DNA of 64,000 bases from Amycolatopsis coloradensis (GCF_001953865.1 NZ_MQUQ01000005.1:259401-323400); one strand, 5' to 3'; positions 35,554 through 44,693 are shown, counted from the first letter of the stretch. The notes: generated by a model not told the origin, from the letters alone. Program-made: numbers and translations.

Positions 35554-36237
35554 ATGGGTGAAGGGGCACATCGCAGGTCGTCGTCCGTTGAGGACTACGT
35601 CCGGGTGATCTACGGGCTGGTGGAACGCGGTGAGGCCGTCACCAACACGTCGCTGGCCGGACGGCTGGAGGTCAGCCCGTCTTCGGCGTCCGGCATGGTC
35701 ACCAAACTGTCCCAGCTGGGGCTGGTCGCGCACGTCCCGTACCGCGGGATCGAGCTGACCACCGACGGCAGGCAGCTCGCCCGCTCGGTGCTCCGCCGCC
35801 ACCGGCTGATCGAGACCTACCTGGTGTCCGAACTCGGCTACACCTGGGACGAGGTGCACGCCGAGGCCGACGCGCTCGAACACGCGGTGTCGGACAGGCT
35901 CGTCGAACGCATCGCCGCGAAGCTCGGCAACCCGGTGCGGGACCCGCACGGCGATCCCATCCCCGCCCCCGACGGCAGCGTCGAGGAGATGCCGATGCGC
36001 ATCCTCGACGACCTCCCGCCCGGCGCGGTCGGCGAGATCGTCCGCGTCTGGGACACCGATCCGGAACTCCTGCGGTATCTCACCGAGCACGCCATCAACC
36101 TCGGCGAGCGGATCGAGGTCGTCGAACGCCGGCCGTTCGGCGGCCCGATGGTGGTCAAGGTCGGCTCGCCGCCGGACGCGGCGACGCACGCGATCGGCAA
36201 GGAGATCGCACAGGCGCTGTCGGTCGCGCTGCGCTGA
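35554..36237 (+). CDS. DtxR/MntR family metal-dependent regulator
   Basis: 227 residues from ATG 35554 (a GTG overlapping the GNAT stop at 35515 would add 13 residues). Winged HTH: VEDYVRVIYGLVERGEAVT and LAGRLEVSPSSASGMVTKL; dimerisation domain with VLRRHRLIETYLVSELGYTW, EVHAEADALEHAVSD and NPVRDPHGDPIP, almost identical in pattern to mycobacterial MntR (Rv2788, recalled). The C-terminal SH3/FeoA-like domain is present (DDLPPGAVGEIVRVWDTD). Expected to sense manganese; no Mn transporter gene is adjacent. A palindromic hairpin follows within 3 bases. Confidence 0.9.
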   Translation: MGEGAHRRSSSVEDYVRVIYGLVERGEAVTNTSLAGRLEVSPSSASGMVTKLSQLGLVAHVPYRGIELTTDGRQLARSVLRRHRLIETYLVSELGYTWDEVHAEADALEHAVSDRLVERIAAKLGNPVRDPHGDPIPAPDGSVEEMPMRILDDLPPGAVGEIVRVWDTDPELLRYLTEHAINLGERIEVVERRPFGGPMVVKVGSPPDAATHAIGKEIAQALSVALR

Positions 36238-36239
36238 CC

Positions 36240-36258
36240 TGTGTCCACTGTGGACACA
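36240..36258. terminator. Short palindromic hairpin after the MntR-like gene
   Basis: TGTGTCCA (36240-36247) and TGGACACA (36251-36258) with spacer CTG begin 2 bases after the stop codon. The centre contains TCCACTGTGGA, the only intergenic copy (copy 6, 36244-36254) of the dispersed palindrome. Confidence 0.5.
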
Positions 36259-36430
36259 TTTCGCCAAGCGGCTCCGGTGGGAATTTCCCCTACGTCCCTG
36301 CATAATTCGGCTCTCGGGCACGTCACCCACATGCCGGGCGGATAGGTGATCTAAGGCCCTTCCGATCATGTGTTCGCCCGCCTAGGCTGCGCTGTTCCGG
36401 GTGGCTAGCGAGCGTGCGAAGGCGATGACG

Positions 36431-36805
36431 ATGACCGGTCAGCGGACACACACCATCGACCGGGGGGTGGCGGAAGGACGTGAACTCAGGCGGCTGCTGG
36501 AGCGCGGACCGTTCGCGGACGCCCTCAGGGCGGCGATCAGGGCGAGGGGTCTCGGTCTCGACCGGATCCGGTATCGGCTGCGGGGCCGGGGGTGCTCGGT
36601 CAGTCTCGCGACGCTGAGCCATTGGCAGTCGGGACGGTGCCGTCCCGAACGGCCGGAATCCCTGCTGGTACTCAAGAATCTCGAGGAGGTCCTCGGGGTG
36701 CCGCCGGAGTCCCTGTCACGGCTTTTGGGGCCACCGCGCGGCCGGGCGGCCCGGTGTACGGTGCCCGGCGAGGGCTTGGTGATGCCGCGAGGCCGGGAGA
36801 CGTAG
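36431..36805 (+). CDS. Small helix-turn-helix DNA-binding protein
   Basis: 124 residues; ATG 36431 follows GAAGG by 8 bases (an ATG six bases earlier is possible). Residues 28-88 look like an XRE-type domain: FADALRAAIRARGLGLDRI, then GCSVSLATLSHWQSGRCRPER as turn and recognition helix, and LVLKNLEEVLGVPPESLSRL. Ser-Leu-x-x-Leu-Ser-x-Trp-x-x-Gly is the key pattern. The tail (90-124) is basic and short. It is a single gene upstream of the alcohol dehydrogenase, in the same direction but 118 bp away. Role unknown. Confidence 0.72.
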   Translation: MTGQRTHTIDRGVAEGRELRRLLERGPFADALRAAIRARGLGLDRIRYRLRGRGCSVSLATLSHWQSGRCRPERPESLLVLKNLEEVLGVPPESLSRLLGPPRGRAARCTVPGEGLVMPRGRET

Positions 36806-36923
36806 AGGCTGGGTGGCGGAGTTGGGCCGTTCCCCTTGGAACCAGACCACAAGCGTGAACCCGCCCCGGTCGAAGGCCCCGTGATCGCGGACGCGGGTCC
36901 ACCGAGAGACAGAGGGAGAGCCG

Positions 36924-37982
36924 GTGCGGGCGGTCGTTTTCGAGGAGTTCGGGGTGCTGCCCGAGGTGTGCGAGGTGCCGGATCCGGTGGTGCCGCCGGG
37001 CGGGGTGGTGATCGCCGTCGACGCGACCGGCGTATGCCGCAGCGACTGGCACTCCTGGCAGGGTCACGACACGTCGGTGAAACTGCCGCACGTCGCCGGG
37101 CACGAACTCGCCGGCCGGATCACGGCGCTCGGCGAGGGCGTCCGCGGCTGGTCGGCGGGTGACCGGGTCACCGTGCCGTTCGTCTGCGCCTGCGGCACCT
37201 GCGCCCAGTGCGTGGCCGGTGACCAGCAGATCTGCGATCGTGAGTTCCAGCCGGGCGCGACGCACTGGGGCTCGTTCGCCGACTACGTCGCCATCGAGAA
37301 CGCTGAGGTCAACCTCGTGGCGCTGCCGGACTCGCTGTCCGCGGCCGAGGCGGCGGCGCTGGGCTGCCGGTTCGGGACGGCGTTCCGGGCGGTGCTGCGC
37401 CAGGGCGGGGTCCGGCCCGGTCAGTGGGTCGCGATCCACGGCTGCGGAGGCGTCGGTCTCTCGGCGATCCTGCTGGCCGTCGCGGCCGGTGCCTCGGTCA
37501 TCGCCGTCGACCCGTCTCCGCAGGCCAGGGCGCTGGCCACGCGGATGGGGGCTGTTTCGGTCGTCGACCCTTCCGGCTTCGAGGGCCACGAAGCCGTCGC
37601 TCTCCATGTCCGGGAGCGGACCGGCGGCGGCGCGCACGTCTCACTCGACTGCCTTGGCTCGCCGGCCACCTGCGCGGCCTCGGTCGGCAGCCTCCGGAAG
37701 CGGGGACGCCATGTCCAAGCCGGACTGATGCCGCCCGCGCAGGGCATCGCGCCGATCCCGATGCACCGGGTGATCGGCGGGGAACTGGAGATCGTCGGCA
37801 TCCACGGCCTGCAAGCGCACGAGTACCCCGAGATGCTGCGGGTGGTGGAAACCGCCGGGATCGATCTCGCGGGCATGATCGGCGGACGCGTCGGCCTCGA
37901 CGACGTCCCCGCCGTGCTGGCGGAGATGAACGACCCGGTGCCCGCGCGGGCCGGGGTGACGGTGGTCGAATTCGGTCCGTGA
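36924..37982 (+). CDS. Zinc-dependent alcohol dehydrogenase family protein
   Basis: 352 residues from GTG, medium-chain dehydrogenase. Catalytic zinc ligands in VCRSDWHSWQGH, PHVAGHELAG; structural zinc cysteines in VCACGTCAQCVAGDQQIC (four Cys); NAD(P) fold AIHGCGGVGLSAILLA with acidic VIAVDPSPQAR suggesting NAD. GCRFGTAFRAVLRQGGVRPG is typical of the alpha/sorbitol-type branch. Substrate alcohol unknown. It has its own upstream gap and no obvious operon partner. Confidence 0.9.
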   Translation: MRAVVFEEFGVLPEVCEVPDPVVPPGGVVIAVDATGVCRSDWHSWQGHDTSVKLPHVAGHELAGRITALGEGVRGWSAGDRVTVPFVCACGTCAQCVAGDQQICDREFQPGATHWGSFADYVAIENAEVNLVALPDSLSAAEAAALGCRFGTAFRAVLRQGGVRPGQWVAIHGCGGVGLSAILLAVAAGASVIAVDPSPQARALATRMGAVSVVDPSGFEGHEAVALHVRERTGGGAHVSLDCLGSPATCAASVGSLRKRGRHVQAGLMPPAQGIAPIPMHRVIGGELEIVGIHGLQAHEYPEMLRVVETAGIDLAGMIGGRVGLDDVPAVLAEMNDPVPARAGVTVVEFGP

Positions 37983-38068
37983 CCGGGTGAACGCACTGGG
38001 GTCAACTGGCCGATCGGAGTAGTCCGAAAGGTGGCTTCCCGCGGCTCGTTGTGGCAGGTTTTTCCGCT

Positions 38069-38206
38069 GTGACAGTCACGGACGCTCCGTCCCGGCCGCG
38101 TTTCGTCCAGCGCCTGCTGGCCCGGTTCACCGCGGCCGGTGTGCTCGTGCGGGGCCATCGGATCGTCGGCGCGCGTCCTGGTTCAATCGACGCGTGGATG
38201 CGCTGA
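38069..38206 (+). CDS. Possible 45-residue protein overlapping alkB
   Basis: GTG at 38069 opens a 45-codon frame ending at TGA 38204-38206, overlapping the AlkB start by 13 bases. It would read TVTDAPSRPRFVQRLLARF near the start, basic and helical. GC-rich third positions and the overlap with the next start suggest translation coupling, but the RBS is weak (AGG 10 bases upstream) and no family is recognised. It could equally be leader sequence. Confidence 0.3.
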   Translation: MTVTDAPSRPRFVQRLLARFTAAGVLVRGHRIVGARPGSIDAWMR

Positions 38207-38826
38207 TCCCCCGTCCGAGGGCCGAAGTCGCGCCCGGTGCCGTGCACATCCCCGACTGGCTCGATCTCGGGGAACAACGCCGCCTGGTCGAAGCCTGCCG
38301 CGGCTGGCGTGGCTACCGGCAGACGCGGCTGCCGAACGGCGGCGTGATGTCCGTGCGGACGGTCTGTCTCGGGTGGCATTGGTACCCGTACCGGTATTCA
38401 CGGGTGACCGACGACGGCTCCCCGGTGCTCCCGTTTCCTTCCTGGCTGGGCGATCTGGGGCGGCGGGCCGTCCGTGACGCCCACGGGTCCGCGTCGTACG
38501 AGCCCGACATCGCGCTGGTGAACTTCTACGACGCCGCCGCGAAGATGGGGATGCATCAGGACAAGGACGAAGCCTCGCTGGAACCCGTCGTGTCGCTGAG
38601 CCTGGGGGACGCGTGCGTCTTCCGGTTCGGGAACACGTCGGATCGCGGGCGGCCCTATACGGATGTGGACCTGCGGTCGGGGGATCTGTTCGTGTTCGGC
38701 GGGGAATCGCGGCTCGCGTTTCACGGGGTGCCGAAGGTGCTGCCGGGGAGCGCTGATCCGGAATTGGGGTTGGCGGGGCGGTTGAACATCACTTTGCGGG
38801 TTTCGGGGCTTCCTTCGCGTTCTTAA
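38194..38826 (+). CDS. alkB: AlkB-type alpha-ketoglutarate-dependent DNA repair dioxygenase
   Basis: 210 residues from GTG. Oxidative demethylase for 1-methyladenine and 3-methylcytosine lesions. It shows the Fe(II) ligands in GMHQDKDEASLEPVVSLSLGD (H-x-D) and RLAFHGVPKV (second His), and the 2-oxoglutarate-binding RLNITLRVSG end (R-x-N-x-T-x-R). PNGGVMSVRTVCLGWHWYPY is the nucleotide-recognition lid region typical of bacterial AlkB. Stands alone apart from the possible leader ORF. Confidence 0.93.
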   Translation: MDALIPRPRAEVAPGAVHIPDWLDLGEQRRLVEACRGWRGYRQTRLPNGGVMSVRTVCLGWHWYPYRYSRVTDDGSPVLPFPSWLGDLGRRAVRDAHGSASYEPDIALVNFYDAAAKMGMHQDKDEASLEPVVSLSLGDACVFRFGNTSDRGRPYTDVDLRSGDLFVFGGESRLAFHGVPKVLPGSADPELGLAGRLNITLRVSGLPSRS

Positions 38827-38991
38827 GGTGCTTCGCTTTACTTGGGAGAGTGGCGTTTGAGTCAGCCGAGGTCGTACAACACAGGCCGACCACAGTGACA
38901 GTGCCAAAGGTCGGCGGCGGCTCCGGTTCACGGCTCGCCGGGACACGATATCCCGGATGCGGCGTGCTCGGATCTGTGGCAGGTTGCCTCC

Positions 38992-39558
38992 GTGCCGGAC
39001 GATCACCACGCAGCGACCCCGAACTGGCCGAAGCCGGATGTTCGTATCGTCCAGCTGGCCGGTCCCGAACTCGATTCGCTCGCCTGCGGCGACCTCGCGG
39101 GAGCGAATGCGACCAGTCCCGTGCCGCTGACCGCCTACCTGGCCGGGCCGGATCGGCGCGGGCTGTGGCGGATGCGCAGCGGACAGGTCGCGGCGGACCC
39201 CGACGCCGCCGCCTGGGTCACCGGCATCATCTGGGATCGGCGGCAACTGCTGGCAGTGGGCACGGCCGGCTACCACGGGCCGCCCGATGCATCGGGGATG
39301 GTGGAGATCGGCTACGCCGTCGACCCGGTATATCGGCGACGCGGTTACGCGCGGGCGGCGCTGGAATCGTTGTTGGCCCGTGCCACCCGGGAGCCGCGGG
39401 TGCGCACCGTGCGGGTCACGATCAGCCCTGACAACACGGCCTCCTCCCGGTTGGCATCGCAGTATGGCTTCGTCGAGGTCGGCGAACAGTGGGACGACGA
39501 GGACGGGCTCGAGATCATTTACGAGACCCCCGCGGACCAAGAGCGCACCGGTGCTTGA
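38992..39558 (+). CDS. GNAT family N-acetyltransferase
   Basis: 188 residues from GTG. The C-terminal half is a clear GNAT core: GMVEIGYAVDPVYRRRGYAR with the R/Q-x-x-G-x-A acetyl-CoA loop, AALESLLARA, then VRVTISPDNTASSRLASQYG and FVEVGEQWDDEDG, as in RimJ/RimL-type enzymes. The first 70 residues are less typical. Acceptor unknown. Its last 40 bases overlap the convergent pxpC gene. Confidence 0.88.
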   Translation: MPDDHHAATPNWPKPDVRIVQLAGPELDSLACGDLAGANATSPVPLTAYLAGPDRRGLWRMRSGQVAADPDAAAWVTGIIWDRRQLLAVGTAGYHGPPDASGMVEIGYAVDPVYRRRGYARAALESLLARATREPRVRTVRVTISPDNTASSRLASQYGFVEVGEQWDDEDGLEIIYETPADQERTGA

Positions 39559-40412
39559 GTGAGCCGGAACCGTACCCGCTGCCCCGGCCGAACCTGCGCG
39601 GCCAGATCCAAATCGGCCTCGTCCACCACCGCGATCACCGGGTAGCCCCCGGTCACCGGGTGGTCGGCCAGGAACAGGATCGGCTGTCCCGAAGGAGGAA
39701 TCTGCAACGCGCCCGGCACGGCGGCCTCAGGCGGCAACTCCCCGTCGCGCGCCCGCCTGAGCGCCGCACCCGAAAGCCGCACGCCCACCCGATCGGCGTC
39801 GGAGGTGGCAACGTAACCAGAAGAGGCCAAAGTGGACAGTGCGCCGGGAACGAACCACGGAACCCGGGGCCCCGGAGTGATCCGCAGAACCGGCGCGTCG
39901 GGCAAGGGGGCACGAGGTGCGAGATCGACACCGGGATGGTCCAGAACCCGCCGGCCCACCGGCAAGGTCGTCCCGGCCGACAACACCGGGGGGCCCAGCT
40001 TGCCGAGGGTGTCGGTCGCCCGGGCACCCAGCACCGGTGGGACGTCGATGCCGCCGCGCACGGCGACATAGCACCGCAAACCCCGGGAAGCCGTGCCGAG
40101 CACGAGGTCTTCACCCGCGCGGAGGAAGACCGGCGAGTCAGGGCCGGCGGCCCGTCCGCCCGCGGTGATCGAGCAGGGCGCGCCGGTGACGGCGACGGTC
40201 GCCGGTGCCGGGAACCGCAGGACGAGGCCGCCCAGCACCGCCTCCAGGGCCGCGTTGCCTTCGGGGTTCCCGACCAGCCGGTTCGCCAGCCGCAGCGAAC
40301 CGCGGTCGGCGGCGCCGGACCGGCCGACGCCGATCGCGGCCAGGCCGGGACGCCCGAGATCCTGCACGGTGGTGAAGATCCCCGGCCGGACGACTTCGAT
40401 CTTCGAGGTCAT
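39519..40412 (-). CDS. pxpC: 5-oxoprolinase subunit PxpC (biotin-dependent carboxyltransferase family)
   Basis: 297 residues. KipA/AHS2-like beta-rich subunit: VVRPGIFTTVQDLGRPGLA, GVGRSGAADRGSLRLANRLV, LRCYVAVRGGIDVPPVLGAR, and QPILFLADHPVTGGYPVIA near the end. PxpC acts with PxpB and PxpA in ATP-dependent opening of 5-oxoproline to glutamate. Its ATG overlaps the pxpB stop (ATGA), like the other genes of the operon. The ATG at 40412 is taken because the family starts at this conserved VVRPG region. Confidence 0.93.
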   Translation of the reverse strand: MTSKIEVVRPGIFTTVQDLGRPGLAAIGVGRSGAADRGSLRLANRLVGNPEGNAALEAVLGGLVLRFPAPATVAVTGAPCSITAGGRAAGPDSPVFLRAGEDLVLGTASRGLRCYVAVRGGIDVPPVLGARATDTLGKLGPPVLSAGTTLPVGRRVLDHPGVDLAPRAPLPDAPVLRITPGPRVPWFVPGALSTLASSGYVATSDADRVGVRLSGAALRRARDGELPPEAAVPGALQIPPSGQPILFLADHPVTGGYPVIAVVDEADLDLAAQVRPGQRVRFRLTQAPVRSWSAGVS

Positions 40413-41026
40413 CGGAGACCCGCTGAAGAGAACCGGATCCGGGTGCCCGGCGCCAGCAGGTTCGGCGGCTCCCGGTCGACGTCCCACACCGGCAGCGTGG
40501 TCCGCCCGATCAGTCGCCAGCCGCCGGGCGAGGCGTTCGGGTACACCGCCGTGTACTCGCCCGCGATCGCGACCGATCCGGCGGGCACCCGGGTGCGCGG
40601 GCTCGTCCGGCGCGGCAGGCGCAGGGCGGGGTCGAGCCCGGTCAAATACGCGAAACCCGGTGCGAAGCCGCAGAACGACGAGACATACGTGCCGTCCTCG
40701 TGCCGCCGGACGACCGCCTCCGCCGACATTCCGGCGGCCGCCGCGACGTCGGCCAGGTCCGGGCCGTCGTAGTGCACCGGCACGACGATCTCGGCCGCCT
40801 CGCGTGGGGCGACGTCCACAGTGGACCTGTCCAGGATCGCGCCGGCGAGGCGATCGTGGTGTGTCCGGCCGGGATCGAACCGGACGAGCAGGGTCCGCGC
40901 TGCCGGGACCAGTTCGATGACGCCGTCCGGCGGATCCCGCTCCAGCGACGCGTGCAGTCCGAGTACCTCCGACGGATCATCGAAGTCGACCATGGCCGCG
41001 CGCGCCCCATAGGGCAGCACTCGCAT
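40409..41026 (-). CDS. pxpB: 5-oxoprolinase subunit PxpB (KipI-like)
   Basis: 205 residues. AHS1/KipI fold: VLPYGARAAMVDFDDPSEV at the start, VPVHYDGPDLADVAAAAGM in the middle, SSFCGFAPGFAYLTGLDP and PRRTSPRTRVPAGSVAIAGE, then YPNASPGGWRLIGRT, all standard PxpB signatures. Works with PxpA and PxpC in 5-oxoproline hydrolysis. The ATG at 41026 overlaps the pxpA stop. Upstream in-frame sequence lacks these features. Carries a TCCACWGTGGA palindrome. Confidence 0.93.
   Translation of the reverse strand: MRVLPYGARAAMVDFDDPSEVLGLHASLERDPPDGVIELVPAARTLLVRFDPGRTHHDRLAGAILDRSTVDVAPREAAEIVVPVHYDGPDLADVAAAAGMSAEAVVRRHEDGTYVSSFCGFAPGFAYLTGLDPALRLPRRTSPRTRVPAGSVAIAGEYTAVYPNASPGGWRLIGRTTLPVWDVDREPPNLLAPGTRIRFSSAGLR
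40815..40825. repeat. TCCACWGTGGA palindrome, copy 7
   Basis: TCCACAGTGGA in pxpB; the coding strand reads Ser-Thr-Val-Asp (RSTVDVAP). Confidence 0.8.
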
Positions 41027-41799
41027 CACGCGGCCTCGAGGAACGATCCGATGTGGACACTCGCCCCGCCGAGTCCCGCGCGGATCCGGCGCGCCAGTTC
41101 GACGGCGCCGGGTGTGTCGCCGTGCACGCAGAGCGAATGCGGCCGGAGACTCAGTTCGGTCCCGTCGTCGGCGACGACCTTGCCGGTGGTCGCCATCACG
41201 ACCGCGCGGTCGGCCACCGCGTCGGCGTCGTGGAGCACGGCGCCTGGCAGTTTCCGGGACACCAGCAGGCCTTCCGGCGTGTACGCGCGGTCCGCGAAGG
41301 CTTCGGCGTACGCGGGGATCCCGGCTTTTTCGGCCTGCTTGGCCATTTCCGATCCAGGCGGGCACAGCAGCGCGAGCCCGGGGTGGAACCGCCGGAGCGC
41401 CTCGACCACCGCGCCCGCCTGCTCCGGGTCCACCGCGGCCGTGTTGTACAACGCCCCGTGCGGTTTGACGTACCGCACCCGGGTGCCCGCCGCGTGAGCG
41501 AACGCGTCGAGCGCGCCGATCTGGTAGAGCACGTCGTCGGCCAGGTCGGCCGGGGCGACGTCCATCGCCCGCCGTCCGAAGCCCGCCAGATCGCGGTAGG
41601 CGACGTGGGCGCCGATGACGACGCCCCGTTCCGCCGCGCGTTCGCAGACGCGCCGCATCACCGACGGGTCACCGGCGTGGAAGCCGCACGCGACGTTCGC
41701 GCTGGTGACGATGTCGAGCATGGCGTCGTCGTCGCCCATTTTCCAGGCGCCGAAACCCTCGCCGAGGTCACTGTTGAGATCAATACTTTCGAGATCCAT
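41026..41799 (-). CDS. pxpA: 5-oxoprolinase subunit PxpA (LamB/YcsF family)
   Basis: 257 residues. LamB/YcsF signatures: IDLNSDLGEGFGAWKMGDDD, VTSANVACGFHAGDPSVM, GVVIGAHVAYRDLAGFGRR, YVKPHGALYN and HSLCVHGDTPGAVELA. It cleaves or opens 5-oxoproline with PxpBC, removing a metabolic waste lactam and giving glutamate. Both ends overlap neighbours by 4 bases, so the stoichiometry is probably set by coupled translation. Confidence 0.95.
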   Translation of the reverse strand: MDLESIDLNSDLGEGFGAWKMGDDDAMLDIVTSANVACGFHAGDPSVMRRVCERAAERGVVIGAHVAYRDLAGFGRRAMDVAPADLADDVLYQIGALDAFAHAAGTRVRYVKPHGALYNTAAVDPEQAGAVVEALRRFHPGLALLCPPGSEMAKQAEKAGIPAYAEAFADRAYTPEGLLVSRKLPGAVLHDADAVADRAVVMATTGKVVADDGTELSLRPHSLCVHGDTPGAVELARRIRAGLGGASVHIGSFLEAA

Positions 41800-42593
41800 C
41801 AGGCCACCCTGAACTCACTGTCGAGCTTGTCGGTCACGAACATGTGGCCCGGCGCGTGCGTGATCGCGAACGGCGGCCGCGAGGCCATGAGCGCCGCCTG
41901 CGGGGTCACGCCGCACGCCCAGAACACCGGCACGTCACCGGGTTCCGGGTCGACAGGGTCCCCGAAATCAGGGCGGGCGAGATCCGCGATGCCGAGCGCG
42001 GCGGGGTCGCCGATGTGCACGGGCGCACCGTGCACGGCAGGCATCCCGCGGGTGATGCGTACCGCGTCGTCGACGCGGTGTCCGGGGAGCTGCCGCATCG
42101 AGACCACCATCGGCCCGTGCAGCCGCCCGGCCGGGACGCACTCGCGGTTCGTCACGTACATCGCCACGTTGCGGCCCTGGTCGACGTGCCGCAGCGGGAT
42201 CCCCGCCGCGGCCATCGCCGATTCGAAGGTGAAACTGCAGCCGATCGAGAACGCGACCATGTCGCTGCGCCACACCCCGCTCGCGTCCGAGATCTCGCCG
42301 GACAGCGCGCCGTTCCGCCAGACGCGGTAGCGCGGCAGGTCGGTGCGCAGATCCGCGCCGCGCGCCAGCCGCGTCGAAGGGTCGCCGGGGTCGCTGACGT
42401 CGAGTACCGGGCAAGGCCGCGGGTTCCGCTGGCAGAACAGCAGGACGTCGTAGGCCCAGTCCTCGGGGACGGCGATCAGGTTGGTCTGGGTGAAGCCGTT
42501 CGCCCAGCCGGTGGTCGGCTGTTCCGTGCCCGCGCGGAACAGGGCGCGGGCCTCGCCCGGGGACATCGTCGCCGGTTCGCCGAAAGTGGTCAT
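41799..42593 (-). CDS. Putative hydro-lyase, DUF1445 family
   Basis: 264 residues. DUF1445 features: [78 protein letters not shown] and [16 protein letters not shown]. Relatives include the mammalian D-glutamate cyclase domain, which interconverts D-glutamate and 5-oxo-D-proline. Given the overlapping pxpABC genes, a role in 5-oxoproline or glutamate stereoisomer metabolism is a strong inference. The gene lies directly before pxpA and 25 bp after the MFS gene. Confidence 0.88.
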   Translation of the reverse strand: MTTFGEPATMSPGEARALFRAGTEQPTTGWANGFTQTNLIAVPEDWAYDVLLFCQRNPRPCPVLDVSDPGDPSTRLARGADLRTDLPRYRVWRNGALSGEISDASGVWRSDMVAFSIGCSFTFESAMAAAGIPLRHVDQGRNVAMYVTNRECVPAGRLHGPMVVSMRQLPGHRVDDAVRITRGMPAVHGAPVHIGDPAALGIADLARPDFGDPVDPEPGDVPVFWACGVTPQAALMASRPPFAITHAPGHMFVTDKLDSEFRVA

Positions 42594-42618
42594 CGCGGTG
42601 CCTCCTCCTCGATTGTCG

Positions 42619-43863
42619 TCACAGGAGTTCGCGGCCGCGAGTCTCGGGCAGGCCGAGCAGCGCCAGTACGGCGATGCCGTAGCCGACCGCGCCGAACACC
42701 ATCGCGCCGCCGGCGCCGAGGAAACCGACCACGGCGGGGAAGGTCGCGCCGATGGCCCGGCCGAGGTTGTAGGTGAAGCCCTGACCGGTCCCGCGCAACG
42801 CCGACGGGTACAGCTCGGCGAGGAACGCGCCGAACCCGCTGAAGATCGCGGACATCGAGAACCCGAGCGGGAAACCGAGGAACAGCACGAGGGTGTTCGC
42901 GCCCTCGGGGATCTGCGTGTAGGCGATGATGAGGCCCGCCGACAACACCGAGAACAGCAGGAACGTCTTCTTGCGCCCCAGGATGTCCGTGAGATAGCCG
43001 CCGGTGACGTACCCGATGAACGCGCCGGAGATCAGGAACGCGAGATAGCCGCCGGTCCCGATCACGGTGAGGCCGCGGGTGGTCTTCAGATAGCTCGGCA
43101 ACCAGGTGGCGAGCGTGTAATAGCCGCCCTGGACACCGGTGGCGAGCAGCGCGGCGAAGAACGTCGTGCGCAGCAGGTCCGGTTTGAAGATGCCCGCCAG
43201 CGAGCCGCGTTCCTTCTTGGCGGTCCGGGCCGCTTCCGCGACGGGCGCGTCCTGGACGTTGCGGCGGACCCACAGCACCAGCAGCGCGGGGATGACGCCG
43301 GTCCAGAACATGACGCGCCAGGCGATGTCCGGGCTCCAGACACTGAACACGACCGTGTAGACGACGACCGACAGCGCCCAGCCGACCGCCCACGCGCTCT
43401 GCACGAAGGCGACCGTGCGGCCGCGGTACCTCGCCTGCGAGTACTCGGCCACCAGCGCGGCGCCCGCGGCCCATTCACCACCGAAACCGAGGCCTTGCAG
43501 GGCGCGGAAGACGAGCAGCGTTTCGAAGTTCGGCGCGAACCCGCAGAGCACGGTGAAGATCGTGTACATCGCGATGGTGATCTGGAGGGTGCGCACGCGG
43601 CCGATGCGGTCGGCGAGGACACCGGCGCCGATGCCGCCGATCGCCGAGACCACCAGCGTCGTCGTGCCGAGCAGTCCGGCTTCGCCGCCGGAGAGGCCGT
43701 AGTACGCGGTGATGGCGGCCAGGCCCAGCGGCAGGGTCTGGTAGTCGAACGAGTCCAGCCCGTACCCGCCGAACGCGCCGATGAAGGCCCGGCGGCCTCG
43801 CGAACCGAGCGTGCGGAACCAGGCGAAGGGGCGTGTGTCTTCGGTGGTGGCTGTCGCGTTCAT
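42619..43863 (-). CDS. MFS transporter (metabolite:H+ symporter type)
   Basis: 414 residues, twelve predicted helices. MFS loop 2-3 signature [11 protein letters not shown] and [18 protein letters not shown], with [18 protein letters not shown], as in benzoate/shikimate-type MHS carriers; loop 8-9 [13 protein letters not shown] 43863 has GGAGG 5 bases upstream and is preferred to a GTG six bases earlier. First gene of the pxp operon and divergent from GntR, so it probably imports 5-oxoproline or a related acid (inference). Confidence 0.92.
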   Translation of the reverse strand: MNATATTEDTRPFAWFRTLGSRGRRAFIGAFGGYGLDSFDYQTLPLGLAAITAYYGLSGGEAGLLGTTTLVVSAIGGIGAGVLADRIGRVRTLQITIAMYTIFTVLCGFAPNFETLLVFRALQGLGFGGEWAAGAALVAEYSQARYRGRTVAFVQSAWAVGWALSVVVYTVVFSVWSPDIAWRVMFWTGVIPALLVLWVRRNVQDAPVAEAARTAKKERGSLAGIFKPDLLRTTFFAALLATGVQGGYYTLATWLPSYLKTTRGLTVIGTGGYLAFLISGAFIGYVTGGYLTDILGRKKTFLLFSVLSAGLIIAYTQIPEGANTLVLFLGFPLGFSMSAIFSGFGAFLAELYPSALRGTGQGFTYNLGRAIGATFPAVVGFLGAGGAMVFGAVGYGIAVLALLGLPETRGRELL

Positions 43864-43923
43864 CGGCACCTCCAGAGGATGGATCTCATCGTGGCACGGG
43901 TCACATGAGCAACCACTCTAGGT

Positions 43924-43936
43924 ATTGTTCAACAAT
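43924..43936. promoter_or_regulatory. GntR operator candidate ATTGTTCAACAAT
   Basis: Perfect 13-bp palindrome, A+T-rich against the background, 60 bp before the MFS ATG and 52 bp before the GntR start. TTGT-N-ACAA is the usual form of FadR-subfamily GntR sites. Confidence 0.6.
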
Positions 43937-43988
43937 TCCACAAGAGGATCTCTGGCTTGTCCTCTTGTGCCTGAGTAGGATCGGTTAC

Positions 43989-44693
43989 GTGACGATCGCG
44001 GAGGGTGGTCCGGTCTCAGTGCGAGGACTCGAAGCCGACCGGGGCATGATCAGCCGCACCAGCACCGCCGAGCGGGTCGCGGGTGTCCTGCGCACGCGGA
44101 TCGCCGAAGGGTTCTTCCTGCCCGGCGTCCGGCTGTCGGAACACGACATCGGCTCGGCGCTCGGCGTCTCCCGCAACACGCTGCGTGAGGCTTTCCGCCT
44201 GCTCACGCACGAACGGCTGCTGACCCACGAACTCAACCGCGGCGTCTTCGTGCGGGTGCTGCCCGTCGAGGACGTCGTCGACCTCTACAAGGTGCGCAAG
44301 GTCGTCGAGTGCTCGGCGGTGCGGGCGGTGACGGAGAAGCCTCCGACGTTCGCGAAGCTCGCACGCCTGGTCGAGGACGGCAAGCTCGCCGAGCGGGGTG
44401 AACGCTGGCAGGATCTCGGCACCGCGAACATCCGGTTCCATTCGGCGATCGCGGAACTCAGCGGCAGCGAACGGATCGACGAGCTGATGCGCGGCATCCT
44501 GGCCGAGCTGCGGCTGGTGTTCCACAGGATGGCCGACCCGCGGCGCTTCCACGAGCCGTACCTCAAGCGCAACGCGGAGATCCTCGAGCGCATCGAAGCC
44601 GGCGACGGCCTCGGTGCCGAAGCGCTCCTCGCGCAGTACCTCACCGACGCCGAAAACCAGCTCGTCGAGGCCTACGCCGAACGCTCCCCCTGA
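43989..44693 (+). CDS. GntR family (FadR-type) transcriptional regulator
   Basis: 234 residues from GTG 43989, with AGGA 8 bases upstream; an internal ATG at 44046 (MISRTSTAERV) is an alternative that would trim 19 residues. Winged HTH: TAERVAGVLRTRIAEGFFLP, LSEHDIGSALGVSRNTLREA and FRLLTHERLLTHELNRGVFV. The C-terminal FCD domain has the helical pattern with metal-ligand type residues (LGTANIRFHSAIAELSGS). Likely senses an intermediate of the divergent pxp operon. Confidence 0.93.
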   Translation: MTIAEGGPVSVRGLEADRGMISRTSTAERVAGVLRTRIAEGFFLPGVRLSEHDIGSALGVSRNTLREAFRLLTHERLLTHELNRGVFVRVLPVEDVVDLYKVRKVVECSAVRAVTEKPPTFAKLARLVEDGKLAERGERWQDLGTANIRFHSAIAELSGSERIDELMRGILAELRLVFHRMADPRRFHEPYLKRNAEILERIEAGDGLGAEALLAQYLTDAENQLVEAYAERSP

